This document shows, in pieces, positions 26,555 to 35,520 of a stretch of 64,000 bases of DNA. Location: positions 310,001-374,000 of the forward strand of contig NZ_RCVZ01000002.1 in the NCBI RefSeq assembly GCF_003668575.1. The letters run 5' to 3'. The notes under the pieces are model-generated. The model was not told where the DNA came from, searched no databases, and saw only the letters and a program-made list of their open reading frames with translations. The position numbers were made by a program, and so were the translations under genes. Numbering within the stretch: position 1 is the stretch's first letter; each line of letters opens with the position of its first letter. The stretch comes from Falsibacillus albus (GTDB lineage: Bacteria; Bacillota; Bacilli; Bacillales; DSM-25281).

Positions 26555-27295
26555 TTAAGCTTCCTTGATCGTATTAGTCAAACGCCCAATCCCTTCGATT
26601 TCCGTCTCAACAATATCTCCCACTACCGTATTGACTGTCCCTTTCGGAGTGCCGGTCAAAATGATGTCCCCTGCATTGAGTGTCATGAAACTGCTCAAGT
26701 ATTCCACCAGGAATGGAATCTTAAAAATCATATCTTTTGTCGATCCTTCTTGTGTCAGTTCCCCATTCACATATGTTCTGAGCTGAAGGTTCATCGGATC
26801 GGCAATATCCTTTGCATCGACAAACCAAGGGCCGATAGGTGTGGAGGAATCACGATTTTTAACCCGGAGATTCGGCCGATAATAATTTTCCAAATAGTCG
26901 CGAAATGCGTAATCATTCGCAATCGTATAGCCTGAAATATATTCATAGGCATTCTCCCGGCTCACCCCTTTTGCCTGCTTTCCAATGATTACTGCCAATT
27001 CACATTCATAATGCATATAATCCACGTCAACAGGCCTTGGTGTAAATCCTCGATGACCGACGAACGTATTCCGCCCTTTTAAAAAGACAAGCGGTTCTTC
27101 TGGTGCTTGAAAAGACAATTCATTCGCATGGTCAGAGTAATTCAAACCAAGGGCGAAAGTCGTATTCGGTTCGACTGGAGGAAGCCAAACAACAGCTTCT
27201 TCCTTGACGATCGTTCCGTCTGAAAGCACTAACTTCCCATCCTGCTCTTTAGCTTCATGCACTTTCCCTGCGTATGCCACCCTTGCGTGCCTCAT
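26555..27295 (-). CDS. hpaG2: HpaG C-terminal-type subunit (fumarylacetoacetase-fold isomerase/decarboxylase)
   Basis: A 246-residue FAH-fold enzyme. It matches the second half of E. coli HpaG (ALGLNYSDHANEL, EPLVFLKGRNTF, YMHYECELAVIIGKQ, YAFRDYLENYYRPNLRVKNRD). Metal-binding acidic residues are in the YECEL block. It works with the N-terminal-type subunit next door to decarboxylate 5-oxopent-3-ene-1,2,5-tricarboxylate and tautomerise the product. The two halves are separate genes here, six bases apart. Confidence 0.88.
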   Translation of the reverse strand: MRHARVAYAGKVHEAKEQDGKLVLSDGTIVKEEAVVWLPPVEPNTTFALGLNYSDHANELSFQAPEEPLVFLKGRNTFVGHRGFTPRPVDVDYMHYECELAVIIGKQAKGVSRENAYEYISGYTIANDYAFRDYLENYYRPNLRVKNRDSSTPIGPWFVDAKDIADPMNLQLRTYVNGELTQEGSTKDMIFKIPFLVEYLSSFMTLNAGDIILTGTPKGTVNTVVGDIVETEIEGIGRLTNTIKEA

Positions 27296-27301
27296 TCCGA
27301 T

Positions 27302-28072
27302 TCACCCCTTGTCCTTTAAGATTGTATTTTCGAGGATGCCGATCCTTTCCACTTCAATCCTTACGCAGTCACCGGCTTTAACGAGTGGTGCATCCTCCGG
27401 TATCCCGACAAGAAGGACATCGCCTTTGTTTAATGTCATGAATTCGGTCACATCGGCTATCAATCTGGAGATGGGCCGAATCAAATTGGCCGTTGTATTT
27501 TCCTGCACCAATTCACCGTTCACATAGACTTTGATTGTAAGAAAGTCTGGATTGTCCAACTCTTCCCGCTTCACTACCCATGGACCGACCGGACAAAAAC
27601 CGTCTCGGCAATTGTATTTGATCGGCGGCCTGTAAATGCTTTCGTGGGGAATGCTTATATCATTTACGATTGTATATCCTTCGACATAGCTTATTGCTTC
27701 CTTCTCTGGAACCCGAGTGGCTGTTTTTCCGATGACGATGCCAACAGTCGCACCAACTTGCAGCTTTCCTTCATCATGGGGCATGGGGATAGTGGAATTT
27801 GCCCCGATGATCGTATTACCTGTCTTTATGTATAAAATTGGGGCTTTTGGCGGCTGCTTATACGGAGGATTTAAGACTTTGCCTCCCATTTCAGCAAGTG
27901 CGCCCTTGAAGTTTAACAGTGTTCCGTAAATGGATCCTTCTACAGGTGCTTCCCATTTTGCCTCTGATGCATCCAGATTTTCATTATTCCATTCAAATCT
28001 ATGCTGTCGTGCATCGACATTGATTTCACAGTGCTGAAACATCCCGTTCAGCTTTGCCCTGGCTAATGGCAT
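27302..28072 (-). CDS. hpaG1: HpaG N-terminal-type subunit (5-oxopent-3-ene-1,2,5-tricarboxylate decarboxylase)
   Basis: A 256-residue FAH-fold protein matching the first half of E. coli HpaG: KAPILYIKTGNTIIG, GATVGIVIGKTATRV, NDISIPHESIYRP, CRDGFCPVGPW, TEFMTLNKGDVLLVG. In enterobacteria both halves are one polypeptide. ATG 28072 is preferred over TTG 28078 because GGGAG is nine bases from the ATG. It is the first gene of the upstream hpa half-operon (hpaG1-hpaG2-hpaF). Confidence 0.88.
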   Translation of the reverse strand: MPLARAKLNGMFQHCEINVDARQHRFEWNNENLDASEAKWEAPVEGSIYGTLLNFKGALAEMGGKVLNPPYKQPPKAPILYIKTGNTIIGANSTIPMPHDEGKLQVGATVGIVIGKTATRVPEKEAISYVEGYTIVNDISIPHESIYRPPIKYNCRDGFCPVGPWVVKREELDNPDFLTIKVYVNGELVQENTTANLIRPISRLIADVTEFMTLNKGDVLLVGIPEDAPLVKAGDCVRIEVERIGILENTILKDKG

Positions 28073-28099
28073 AATCAATCACTCCCATCAAAAAAATAA

Positions 28100-28116
28100 T
28101 AATATTCCCAATATTA
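28100..28116. promoter_or_regulatory. Candidate LysR operator upstream of hpaG1
   Basis: A perfect palindrome TAATATT-CCC-AATATTA, 28 bases before the hpaG1 start. A similar AT-rich palindrome lies in the lysR/aldolase divergent region. The spacing fits LysR-type binding boxes in general; the assignment is inferred. Confidence 0.35.
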
Positions 28117-28192
28117 CAACTATAAAACAAACTCACTCCAATGATAAATATATAAAACATAATTACAGCATATGAAAAAGATATATAAACAG

Positions 28193-28226
28193 GTATGCCC
28201 CCCGGTGCCTGGCACCGGGGGGCATA
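28193..28226. terminator. GGTGCC/GGCACC palindrome downstream of yhcX
   Basis: Arms TATGCCCCCCGGTGCC and GGCACCGGGGGGCATA around a central T form a very stable hairpin 17 bases after the yhcX stop. There is no clear U-tract on either strand, so termination is less certain than for the other copies. Confidence 0.55.
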
Positions 28227-28242
28227 ACTGAAGATTGATTCA

Positions 28243-29784
28243 TTATTTTTTATATTTGATTTCGTATACGTCATGGCGGCGGTCTTTCAATTGCCTTACC
28301 GTTCCTGATTGCCTTTGCCTTCTAAGGATTTCCAGGTCGACATCTCCAATCAGGACCATTTCGATATTTGGATTGGTTTCACCAACGATTCCATCCCGTG
28401 CATATTCAAAATCCGATGGGGCAAATATGCCGGATTGAGCATATTGAATATCCATGTTCTCCGTTTGTGGGAGATTGCCTACCGTACCTGAAATGACCGT
28501 GTAAACTTGATTTTCGACAGCTCGCGCCTGAGAACAGTAGCGGACCCTCAAATAGCCTTGGCGATCCTCTGTACAGAAAGGTGTGAATATGATTTTCGCC
28601 CCTTTCTCGGTGGCAATCCTGGCAAGCTCCGGAAACTCAATATCATAGCAGATTTGAATGGCAACCTTTCCGCAGTCGGTATCAAATACCTTAACCTGAT
28701 CGCCGGCACTGATCCCCCACCATTTGCGTTCGTTCGGCGTAATATGGATTTTATATTGCTTTTCGATCGTTCCATCCCGTCTGAACAGGTACGCAATGTT
28801 GTAGATTTCTTCGTTTTCTTCTTCAACAAGATGCGAACCTCCGATAATATTTACATTGTAGCGGACAGCCAAATCCGTGAACAATTCAATGTATTCCTCC
28901 GTGTATTCCGTTACTTTACGGACCGCAAGGCTTGGGGATTTTTCGTCCATGAATGACATCAGCTGAGTTGTGAAAATCTCCGGGAATACTACAAAGTCCG
29001 ATTTTGCATCGGAGGCGACATCAGTAAAATACTCAACCTGATTCGCAAAATCCTCGAAGGAACTGATTTGCCTCATCATATACTGCACGACGCAAATGCG
29101 CACTGGATAGCTTGTCTTGAAATGCCTCTTGCTGTTTGGCAAATATTCGACGTTGTTCCATTCCATCAGCGTAGCATATTTATGCGACCTTTTATCATCC
29201 GGTAAATAATTAGGGTTGATCCTCATTAAAGTAAAGCCATTCAATAATTGAAAGGAAAGGACCGGATCGTAGATTTTGTGGCGCGAAACCGCTTCGACAT
29301 ACTCCCGCGGCGACATTTCTTCAGCATGTTTAAAATAATTGGGGATCCTTCCGCCTATTATGATGCTCTTTAAATTTAATTGGCGTGCCAGATCCTTCCT
29401 CGCTTCGTATAATCTGTGCCCTACTTTCATCCTTCTGAATTCCGGATGGACCATCACTTCAATGCCGTATAAGTTATAGCCGTCCGGATTATGGTTGGTA
29501 ATATATCCGTTATCCGTCACATCGTCCCACGTGTGGCGGTCATCATACTCATCAAAATTGATGATCAGGCTTGAACAGGACCCGATTATTTCTCCATCAT
29601 ATTCTGCAACGATCTGCCCTTCGGGAAACATATCCAAATGGCTTTGTAAATGCGATTTCTTCCACGGATCCATCCCCGGGAAGCAGACTTTCTGCAGTTC
29701 GATAATTTGAGCAATATCCTTATGTTCAAGATTTCGAATGATCATTTTCTTTTCAAATTGTGATAAATCAAGTTTATCTGACAT
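28243..29784 (-). CDS. yhcX: GNAT acetyltransferase / carbon-nitrogen hydrolase fusion (YhcX-like)
   Basis: A 513-residue two-domain protein. Residues about 15-195 form a GNAT acetyltransferase (IEVMVHPEFRRMKVGHRLYE acetyl-CoA loop); residues about 225-510 form a nitrilase-superfamily amidohydrolase with catalytic Glu269 (VVFPEIF), Lys345 (QYKIHITPNE) and Cys379 (IQICYDIEFPE). B. subtilis YhcX has the same architecture. The substrate is not established. ATG 29784 follows AAGGAG by nine bases. It is divergent from the TetR gene. Confidence 0.9.
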   Translation of the reverse strand: MSDKLDLSQFEKKMIIRNLEHKDIAQIIELQKVCFPGMDPWKKSHLQSHLDMFPEGQIVAEYDGEIIGSCSSLIINFDEYDDRHTWDDVTDNGYITNHNPDGYNLYGIEVMVHPEFRRMKVGHRLYEARKDLARQLNLKSIIIGGRIPNYFKHAEEMSPREYVEAVSRHKIYDPVLSFQLLNGFTLMRINPNYLPDDKRSHKYATLMEWNNVEYLPNSKRHFKTSYPVRICVVQYMMRQISSFEDFANQVEYFTDVASDAKSDFVVFPEIFTTQLMSFMDEKSPSLAVRKVTEYTEEYIELFTDLAVRYNVNIIGGSHLVEEENEEIYNIAYLFRRDGTIEKQYKIHITPNERKWWGISAGDQVKVFDTDCGKVAIQICYDIEFPELARIATEKGAKIIFTPFCTEDRQGYLRVRYCSQARAVENQVYTVISGTVGNLPQTENMDIQYAQSGIFAPSDFEYARDGIVGETNPNIEMVLIGDVDLEILRRQRQSGTVRQLKDRRHDVYEIKYKK

Positions 29785-29915
29785 TCGCGACAACTCCTTT
29801 ACCTAGTAAATTTACCCTCGATTTCAAATAATGAAACGCAATGGCAAATAGTTATGAAATGCGAAAATTGAATTATTACATAACTTTCTATATGATTATC
29901 GTTAGAGGTGGTACC

Positions 29916-30527
29916 ATGAACGGATTTGAAAGAAGACGACAACAAAAGATGAATCAAATACGACAGGCAGCATTTTCCTTATTCAGCAAATATGGCATTC
30001 AAAAAGTGAGCATCCAGGATATTGCCAAAAAAGCAAACGTTTCTCAAGTTACAATCTATAATTATTTTGGCAGTAAAGATGAGTTATTACTCGATGCGTT
30101 AAAGGAATATTTTGAAGAGCAGCTAAGCACTTTTGAGAAAATAAAAAACAGCTCGATCCCATTCACGGATAAGATCAAAAAGATCTTCGCAATGAAGCTG
30201 GAAGCCACACAGGCAATCAGTTCCGAGTTAATGGAATCACTTTTTACGGAAAGCGGACCGATTGCTGATTTAATTCAATATTATACATCCGAGAAAACTG
30301 TTCCACAATTCATGGAATTTCTGGATCAGGGAAAAGAGCTCGGAGTTATTTCCAATGAAGTCTCCATTGACACCATTCTACTATTCCTCGATAGTATGAC
30401 CCTCGCCATCAAGCGGCATCCTCAGCTGCTTTCGACCGATGAAAAAATGGAGAAAACCACGAAAGAAATCCTCCATTTTTTCTTTTATGGCATGGTCGTC
30501 CCTGAGAAGGAGCAAAAAAAAGACTAG
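29916..30527 (+). CDS. TetR/AcrR-family transcriptional regulator
   Basis: A 203-residue regulator. The HTH lies at about residues 25-50 (SIQDIAKKANVSQVTIYNYFGSKDELL), followed by a helical ligand-binding domain typical of the family. ATG 29916 follows GAGGTGG; the open frame upstream has no ribosome-binding site. It is divergent from yhcX and may control it or itself. Ligand unknown. Confidence 0.85.
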   Translation: MNGFERRRQQKMNQIRQAAFSLFSKYGIQKVSIQDIAKKANVSQVTIYNYFGSKDELLLDALKEYFEEQLSTFEKIKNSSIPFTDKIKKIFAMKLEATQAISSELMESLFTESGPIADLIQYYTSEKTVPQFMEFLDQGKELGVISNEVSIDTILLFLDSMTLAIKRHPQLLSTDEKMEKTTKEILHFFFYGMVVPEKEQKKD

Positions 30528-30531
30528 CTCT

Positions 30532-30580
30532 GAAAAAGGCTGTCCAGCTCGATAGAATCAAGCATGAACAAGCCTTTTTC
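30532..30580. terminator. Bidirectional terminator between the TetR gene and malL
   Basis: Arms GAAAAAGGCT and AGCCTTTTTC, loop about 29 bases, giving A-rich and T-rich flanks that suit both convergent genes. Confidence 0.75.
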
Positions 30581-30593
30581 AAGACAGTCTCGT

Positions 30594-32285
30594 TTAATTT
30601 GCAGGGTATTTATATACGCGGACTTCCCAAGGCTTCAATTCAAATCGCTGAGCAGACTCCATCTTTTCCACTCCATAATTACTGATCAATATCCTTTTTT
30701 CTTCTTCATTTATTTTTACGTCTTCAGGTGCTTCAAATAGCCCAGTTTCATTTGATACATTTCCCACGACCAGCAATTCCTCCCCTTCATACCTGCGTAT
30801 ATAAGCATAAAGCGTTGGATGGTCCCCATGTAAAAGTTCAAATGAACCATAAGGGATGATCGGGTTCATTTTCCGAAGCTCAATCAGCTGTTTATAGAAA
30901 TGAAAAATAGATTGAGGATCCTTCATCGCAGCTTCGGCATTGATTGCCTTATAATTCGGGTTGACTTGCAGCCAAGGGGTCCCCGCTGTGAAACCTGCGT
31001 TCTCAGTTGCATTCCATTGCATCGGGGTGCGGGCATTGTCCCTTCCCTTCGTGTAAATGGATGCCATGATATCTTCAGGTGCTTTGCCTTCCTGCACTTT
31101 CTCCTTGAACATATTCAATGTTTCAATATCTTGATAGTCATCGATCGACTCGAATCGGACGTTTGTCATCCCAAGCTCTTCGCCTTGATAGATATACGGA
31201 GTGCCTTGCATCATATGCAGCAGGGTTCCGAGCATTTTTGCCGATTCAACGCGATATTCACTGTCATTTCCAAATCTCGAAACGACGCGCGGCTGATCAT
31301 GATTGTTCCAATAGAGGCTATTCCACCCTTTTCCATGCAGCCCTGTCTGCCACTTGGTCAATATCTCTTTCAGCTTGGGTAAATCGAATGGTATGACGTC
31401 CCATTTCCCTCCTGCACCTGAGTCCACGTCCATGTGCTCGAATTGGAACACCATATTTAGTTCATTCCGGTCATTCCCTGTATATAATTCAGCTTCTTCC
31501 GGAGTTACACCAGGCATTTCCCCTACAGTCATGGCATCATAACGTGAAAGGACTTTTTCGTTCATTTCCTGTAAAAATTCATGGATGCGTGGACCATTCA
31601 TGAAATAATCATGACCAGATGCATATGGTTTCCCTTCCGGATTAGGTGCATCCGGCAGACCAGGCACCTTCGAAATGAAATTAATGACATCCATCCTGAA
31701 TCCATCGATGCCCTTATCAAGCCAAAACTTCATCATGTCATAAATTTCGCTGCGGAGCTGTGGATTTTCCCAGTTCAGATCAGGCTGTTTTTGAGAGAAA
31801 AGATGCAAATAATATTCACCCGTCTGATCATCGTACTTCCAAGCTGATCCACTGAAAACAGATTCCCAGTTATTCGGCTCCTTCCCATCTTTTCCTTCTC
31901 TCCATATGTAATATTCCCTATAAACATTTTCCTTCGATTTCCTTGACTCAATGAACCATGCATGCTCATCGGAAGAATGGTTGACAACAAGGTCCATCAC
32001 CAGTTTGATACCTCTTTTATGCATCTCTCCAAGCATTTCTTCCCAATCCGCCATTGAACCGAATTCATGCATGATATTTCGGTAATCACTGATGTCATAA
32101 CCATTATCATCATTAGGTGAATCGTAAACTGGCGACAACCACACCACATCAATCCCCAATTCTTGCAAATAATCCAGTTTAGAGATGATTCCTTGAATAT
32201 CACCGATTCCATCTCCATTGGAGTCCATGAAGCTCCTAGGATAGATTTGATAGACAACGGATTCCTTCCACCACTGCTTTTTCAT
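30594..32285 (-). CDS. malL: Oligo-1,6-glucosidase / alpha-glucosidase (GH13)
   Basis: A 563-residue intracellular GH13_31 enzyme hydrolysing isomaltose, isomaltulose and short malto-oligosaccharides. The catalytic triad is Asp199 (GFRMDVI), Glu256 (TVGEMPG) and Asp330 (NNHDQPR). Val200 after the nucleophile is typical of enzymes that accept alpha-1,6 bonds. A Ca2+ loop DSNGDGIGD is present at 21-29. ATG 32285 follows TGAGGTGATAT. It stands alone here, with a CcpA-like site and a LacI-type palindrome upstream. Confidence 0.92.
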   Translation of the reverse strand: MKKQWWKESVVYQIYPRSFMDSNGDGIGDIQGIISKLDYLQELGIDVVWLSPVYDSPNDDNGYDISDYRNIMHEFGSMADWEEMLGEMHKRGIKLVMDLVVNHSSDEHAWFIESRKSKENVYREYYIWREGKDGKEPNNWESVFSGSAWKYDDQTGEYYLHLFSQKQPDLNWENPQLRSEIYDMMKFWLDKGIDGFRMDVINFISKVPGLPDAPNPEGKPYASGHDYFMNGPRIHEFLQEMNEKVLSRYDAMTVGEMPGVTPEEAELYTGNDRNELNMVFQFEHMDVDSGAGGKWDVIPFDLPKLKEILTKWQTGLHGKGWNSLYWNNHDQPRVVSRFGNDSEYRVESAKMLGTLLHMMQGTPYIYQGEELGMTNVRFESIDDYQDIETLNMFKEKVQEGKAPEDIMASIYTKGRDNARTPMQWNATENAGFTAGTPWLQVNPNYKAINAEAAMKDPQSIFHFYKQLIELRKMNPIIPYGSFELLHGDHPTLYAYIRRYEGEELLVVGNVSNETGLFEAPEDVKINEEEKRILISNYGVEKMESAQRFELKPWEVRVYKYPAN

Positions 32286-32318
32286 ATATATCACCTCATA
32301 ATTAAAAATTTAGTATAA

Positions 32319-32332
32319 TGCAAACGATTGCA
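32319..32332. promoter_or_regulatory. LacI-family-type operator at the malL promoter
   Basis: TGCAAACGATTGCA is a near-perfect palindrome around a central CG, typical of LacI/GalR sugar-repressor sites. On the minus strand it directly precedes a TATACT -10-like element (32317-32312), 27 bases before the malL start. It fits the cre consensus less well, so a dedicated sugar repressor is as likely as CcpA. Confidence 0.5.
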
Positions 32333-32342
32333 CAAAAATTAC

Positions 32343-32356
32343 AGTAAACGCTCTCA
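32343..32356. promoter_or_regulatory. cre-like site upstream of malL
   Basis: AGTAAACGCTCTCA matches the cre consensus at all but the first position. It lies about 60 bases before malL, so catabolite control by CcpA is plausible. Confidence 0.45.
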
Positions 32357-32494
32357 TTTCATTTTACATGAAGTATTGAAGTTGGCAACTGATTTATTTT
32401 TCTTTGGCCAAGTTATATCTATTTGTAGAAGTACTCCTATTGATGAATACGAAGATAACTAAAAAAAACAGCAGGACGGATCATCCTGCTGTCA

Positions 32495-32899
32495 TCAAAC
32501 CAATAACTCGTTTGCGGCTTTCGTATAAATACTGAAATTGGTTTGCATACTAATTTCTTCTTGAAATTGCTCCAAATGGAAAGGAAACAATAAACCGAAT
32601 TTCTGAAGAATTTTGGTATTCCGCTCAAATACTTCTTGATAGTGATTTTCCAGTTTTCCTTTTTGCTGTACATCAAGTATGCTTATAATGGTTTGTAAGC
32701 ATGAAATGACTTGAAAGGCTTCTTTTAATGTCCCGAAATATTCAAAGTGACGAGTGGTGGTATGTAAGATTTTTAATTCATGGAATTTGGCGATTTCTTC
32801 ATCACTAAAATATTGTGGAAAAATTTGAGTATAAAACGTATTGATAAGTTCACTGATTTTCTCTTCTTGCTCATGTGTAGACGCAAACAAGATCTTCAT
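32495..32899 (-). CDS. yhcU: DUF5365 family protein (YhcU-like)
   Basis: A 134-residue soluble protein with the pattern MKILFASTHEQEEKISELI, FPQYFSDEEI, FGTLKEAFQVISCLQTI and a C-terminal FPFHLEQF block. It resembles B. subtilis YhcU (DUF5365), of unknown function. It is predicted to be mostly alpha-helical. It is transcribed divergently from yhcT, as in B. subtilis where yhcT and yhcU adjoin. Confidence 0.78.
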   Translation of the reverse strand: MKILFASTHEQEEKISELINTFYTQIFPQYFSDEEIAKFHELKILHTTTRHFEYFGTLKEAFQVISCLQTIISILDVQQKGKLENHYQEVFERNTKILQKFGLLFPFHLEQFQEEISMQTNFSIYTKAANELLV

Positions 32900-33062
32900 T
32901 CATAACCCACCTTTTGTCATTATTGTAATCTTTCTGTAACAGTTATTAATAGAATAACATATTCAAAATTCCCTTCGTGTGGTAATTATACCCATGAGAT
33001 TGTTAGAAATGTCGAATTTTCGGGACTAATAGATCATATAAGGAAAGTATTGGTGAAATGTT

Positions 33063-33980
33063 ATGATTATTTCAAAAAAAGGACCAGTATTGGAGCTTCA
33101 TACACCTAAAAAATGGGAACAACATAATCTTGATAACATATTAAGAAATATATGGAAGGCGCCTAAAAAGTGGATTCATAAAATGAGAATGGAAAAAAAG
33201 ATTACCATAAACCATTCTCCTCCTGATTGGAATAGCCCGTTAAAGGCGGGAGACATCATTCAGATTCATTTATTCGTGGATGAACAATATGGCGTCATTC
33301 CCCATTATCATCCATTAGAAATATTATATGAAGACAATCATCTATTAGTCGTCAACAAACCGGCCAATATGGATACACATCCCAATGAACCGGGTCAGAC
33401 AAATACGCTCGCAAATGCCGTCGCTTCTTATTTTCAACAAAACGGGGAGCAAATAAAGGTGCGGCATGTCCACAGATTGGACAGGGATACAACCGGTGCG
33501 GTTCTATTTGCCAAAAATGATTTAAGCGGGGCCATATTGGATCGCATGCTCGAAGAACGAAGAATCAAGCGGACTTATTGGGCATTGGCAGATGGTGTAC
33601 TGAAGGTAAAAAAAGGAACGATCAATAAAGCGATAGGAAAGGACCGTCATCATCCTACCCGCAGAAGAGTCTCCCCAGGCGGCCAACCAGCCGTTACTCA
33701 TTATAAAGTGTTGAAATCTTTCCCTAAAGCAGAAATAACGCTGGTTGAATGCACGTTGGATACGGGAAGGACACACCAGATCCGGGTCCACCTCAGCGAC
33801 ATGGGATTCCCGCTTTGCGGGGACAAATTATACGGAGGAAGCAGCAGGTTTGCGCGCCAGGCACTTCATGCACGATACTTGGACCTACCGCATCCCCTTT
33901 CTGGTGAACCCATCCACTGCACCGCACCTTTTTTGGATGAGCCTCCGATATTTGAAAAGTGGGTTCCAGAGGGAAAGTGA
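33063..33980 (+). CDS. yhcT: RluA-family pseudouridine synthase (YhcT-like)
   Basis: A 305-residue enzyme that isomerises uridine in rRNA or tRNA. The catalytic Asp140 lies in HRLDRDTTGAVLFA; other family blocks are LLVVNKPANMDTHP, TGRTHQIRVHLSDMGFPLCGD and LHARYLDLPHP. The N-terminal S4-like region is degenerate. The start ATG is preceded by GGTGAAATGTT, a weak ribosome-binding site. The exact RNA target is unknown. Confidence 0.88.
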   Translation: MIISKKGPVLELHTPKKWEQHNLDNILRNIWKAPKKWIHKMRMEKKITINHSPPDWNSPLKAGDIIQIHLFVDEQYGVIPHYHPLEILYEDNHLLVVNKPANMDTHPNEPGQTNTLANAVASYFQQNGEQIKVRHVHRLDRDTTGAVLFAKNDLSGAILDRMLEERRIKRTYWALADGVLKVKKGTINKAIGKDRHHPTRRRVSPGGQPAVTHYKVLKSFPKAEITLVECTLDTGRTHQIRVHLSDMGFPLCGDKLYGGSSRFARQALHARYLDLPHPLSGEPIHCTAPFLDEPPIFEKWVPEGK

Positions 33981-34241
33981 TTGTAAGGAAAGAGTGGGGT
34001 TTCAATGAATGCATCAGCGCTAAACTTTTACTCGGATATTGTTTATATTTGTTGAATGTCAGATATATTGGTGAAATTGGTTGATATACGGCAAAAAATC
34101 GGCTGATATAATTTATTTGCCGAAAAGTCTGATATCCATCTTGAGTCAAAAAGTACATTTTTGAGCATCTAAATTGCTTTTTTATGTAGATTGGTTTAGT
34201 CGTTAGGCGTGAAATTTCTCCTTCATTCCATTTGATTAACT
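33981..34241. other. Gene-free spacer after yhcT
   Basis: About 260 bases between yhcT and the following terminator. I see no ORF with a ribosome-binding site, no clear promoter and no structured element in it. Confidence 0.5.
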
Positions 34242-34280
34242 AAAAAAGGCTGTCGAACAGTTGTCGACAGCCTTTTAAAA
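34242..34280. terminator. Bidirectional terminator before wrbA
   Basis: Arms AAAAGGCTGTCGA and TCGACAGCCTTTT with a seven-base loop, A-run on the left and T-run on the right. It ends the minus-strand quinone reductase gene and could also end yhcT transcripts. Confidence 0.85.
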
Positions 34281-34282
34281 TT

Positions 34283-34894
34283 CTATTTCATTCCGGCTTT
34301 AACCCATCCTGCAACTTCAATCGTTCTTCGTGCCTGATGTTTAACCGCTTCTTGAACATCCTCGACCATATTTCCCTCTTGGTCGACAGTCACACTTGTG
34401 CCGTATGGATTCCCTCCGGATGCAAATGCCGATTGATCCGTGTATCCTGGAGCTGCAATGATCGCCCCCCAATGCATCATTGTCGTATACAGTGCCAAAA
34501 TGGTCTGTTCCTGCCCTCCATGGGAATTGCTCGCTGATGACATTCCGCTTACGACTTTATTTGCCAACTTTCCTTGAAACCAAAGTCCTCCGGTTGTATC
34601 AAGGAATTGCTTCATCTGGGCTGGGAGATTTCCGAATCGGGTCGGGATACTGAAAATATATGCATCCGCCCATTCCAAATCATCCAGTGCTGCGACAGGA
34701 ACGTCCCTTGTTTCCTCATAATGCTTTTTCCAAGCAGGATTGCTCTCAATTGCAGCCTGTGGCGCAAGTTCTTCAGCCTTTACAAGTTTCACTTCTGCCC
34801 CAGATTCTTTTGCTGCCGCCTCCGCCCATTTCGCCATTTGATAATTGGTGCCGGTTGAACTGTAATAGATGATTGCTAAATTAATATTGGACAT
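34283..34894 (-). CDS. wrbA: NAD(P)H:quinone oxidoreductase, WrbA type
   Basis: A 203-residue flavodoxin-like FMN protein that makes two-electron reductions of quinones. The phosphate loop YYSSTGTNYQMA (residues 10-21), SIPTRFGNLPAQMKQFLD, and SSNSHGGQEQT-type flavin-binding segments identify the WrbA family. The length is close to the family norm. GGAGAG precedes the ATG. Its neighbours (DoxX protein, glyoxal reductase, nitroreductase further on) are all linked to electrophile and quinone stress. Confidence 0.88.
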   Translation of the reverse strand: MSNINLAIIYYSSTGTNYQMAKWAEAAAKESGAEVKLVKAEELAPQAAIESNPAWKKHYEETRDVPVAALDDLEWADAYIFSIPTRFGNLPAQMKQFLDTTGGLWFQGKLANKVVSGMSSASNSHGGQEQTILALYTTMMHWGAIIAAPGYTDQSAFASGGNPYGTSVTVDQEGNMVEDVQEAVKHQARRTIEVAGWVKAGMK

Positions 34895-35035
34895 ATTGAC
34901 TCTCCTTTATCGATAAATTTTATATTTAACATGGTTTGCCCATGGAGTATTTTACGGCCAAAGCGATCAGCATGAATCGGATATTTTTGTCAGTGTGAAA
35001 GGGTTGCTGAATCCCACCTGTTTATCTTTGTAACT

Positions 35036-35446
35036 TCATCCAAATAATATTGCATCAAGCGAATAGGAACCTGCGCCAGTCAGGGCAATGCCTAAAGCGA
35101 GCACAATTAGAATGAGATTGTATTCATATCCATTTTGAGTTGCCCAAAAGCCATTGGCGCCATGAACTTTGACGATTGCCACAATCATCGGAATGATGAT
35201 GAACATTGCCGCTAGAGGGGTCAATAAGCCTAAGGCAAAGAGCATGCCTCCCACAGCTTCCATCAGGCCCGCCATAGCTGCCATCGATTTACCAGGCTTA
35301 ATTCCGATGGATTCAAAAAAACCTCCTGTCCCTTCAAGTCCGTGTCCTCCGAACCAGCCAAACAGCTTCTGTGCACCATGCCCGGCAAAGGATAAGCCAA
35401 CAACTAAACGAATAATCAAAATCCCTAAACTTCCTAAAACTGTCAT
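35036..35446 (-). CDS. DoxX family membrane protein (MhqP/CatD-like)
   Basis: A 136-residue protein with four hydrophobic segments. The DoxX signature GLSFAGHGAQKLFGWFGGHG occupies about residues 18-37 and the second block is GLMEAVGGMLFALGLLTPL. Relatives include MhqP and CatD, induced by quinones in B. subtilis. AGGAGG precedes the ATG. Two MhqR-like boxes lie upstream, in keeping with that regulon. Confidence 0.82.
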   Translation of the reverse strand: MTVLGSLGILIIRLVVGLSFAGHGAQKLFGWFGGHGLEGTGGFFESIGIKPGKSMAAMAGLMEAVGGMLFALGLLTPLAAMFIIIPMIVAIVKVHGANGFWATQNGYEYNLILIVLALGIALTGAGSYSLDAILFG

Positions 35447-35520
35447 TGTATTTCCTCCTTTATAATCTTCCCGATTAATTCTTCAAGAAACATCTCAAAA
35501 GCTTTTGCTTCAAATTAATA

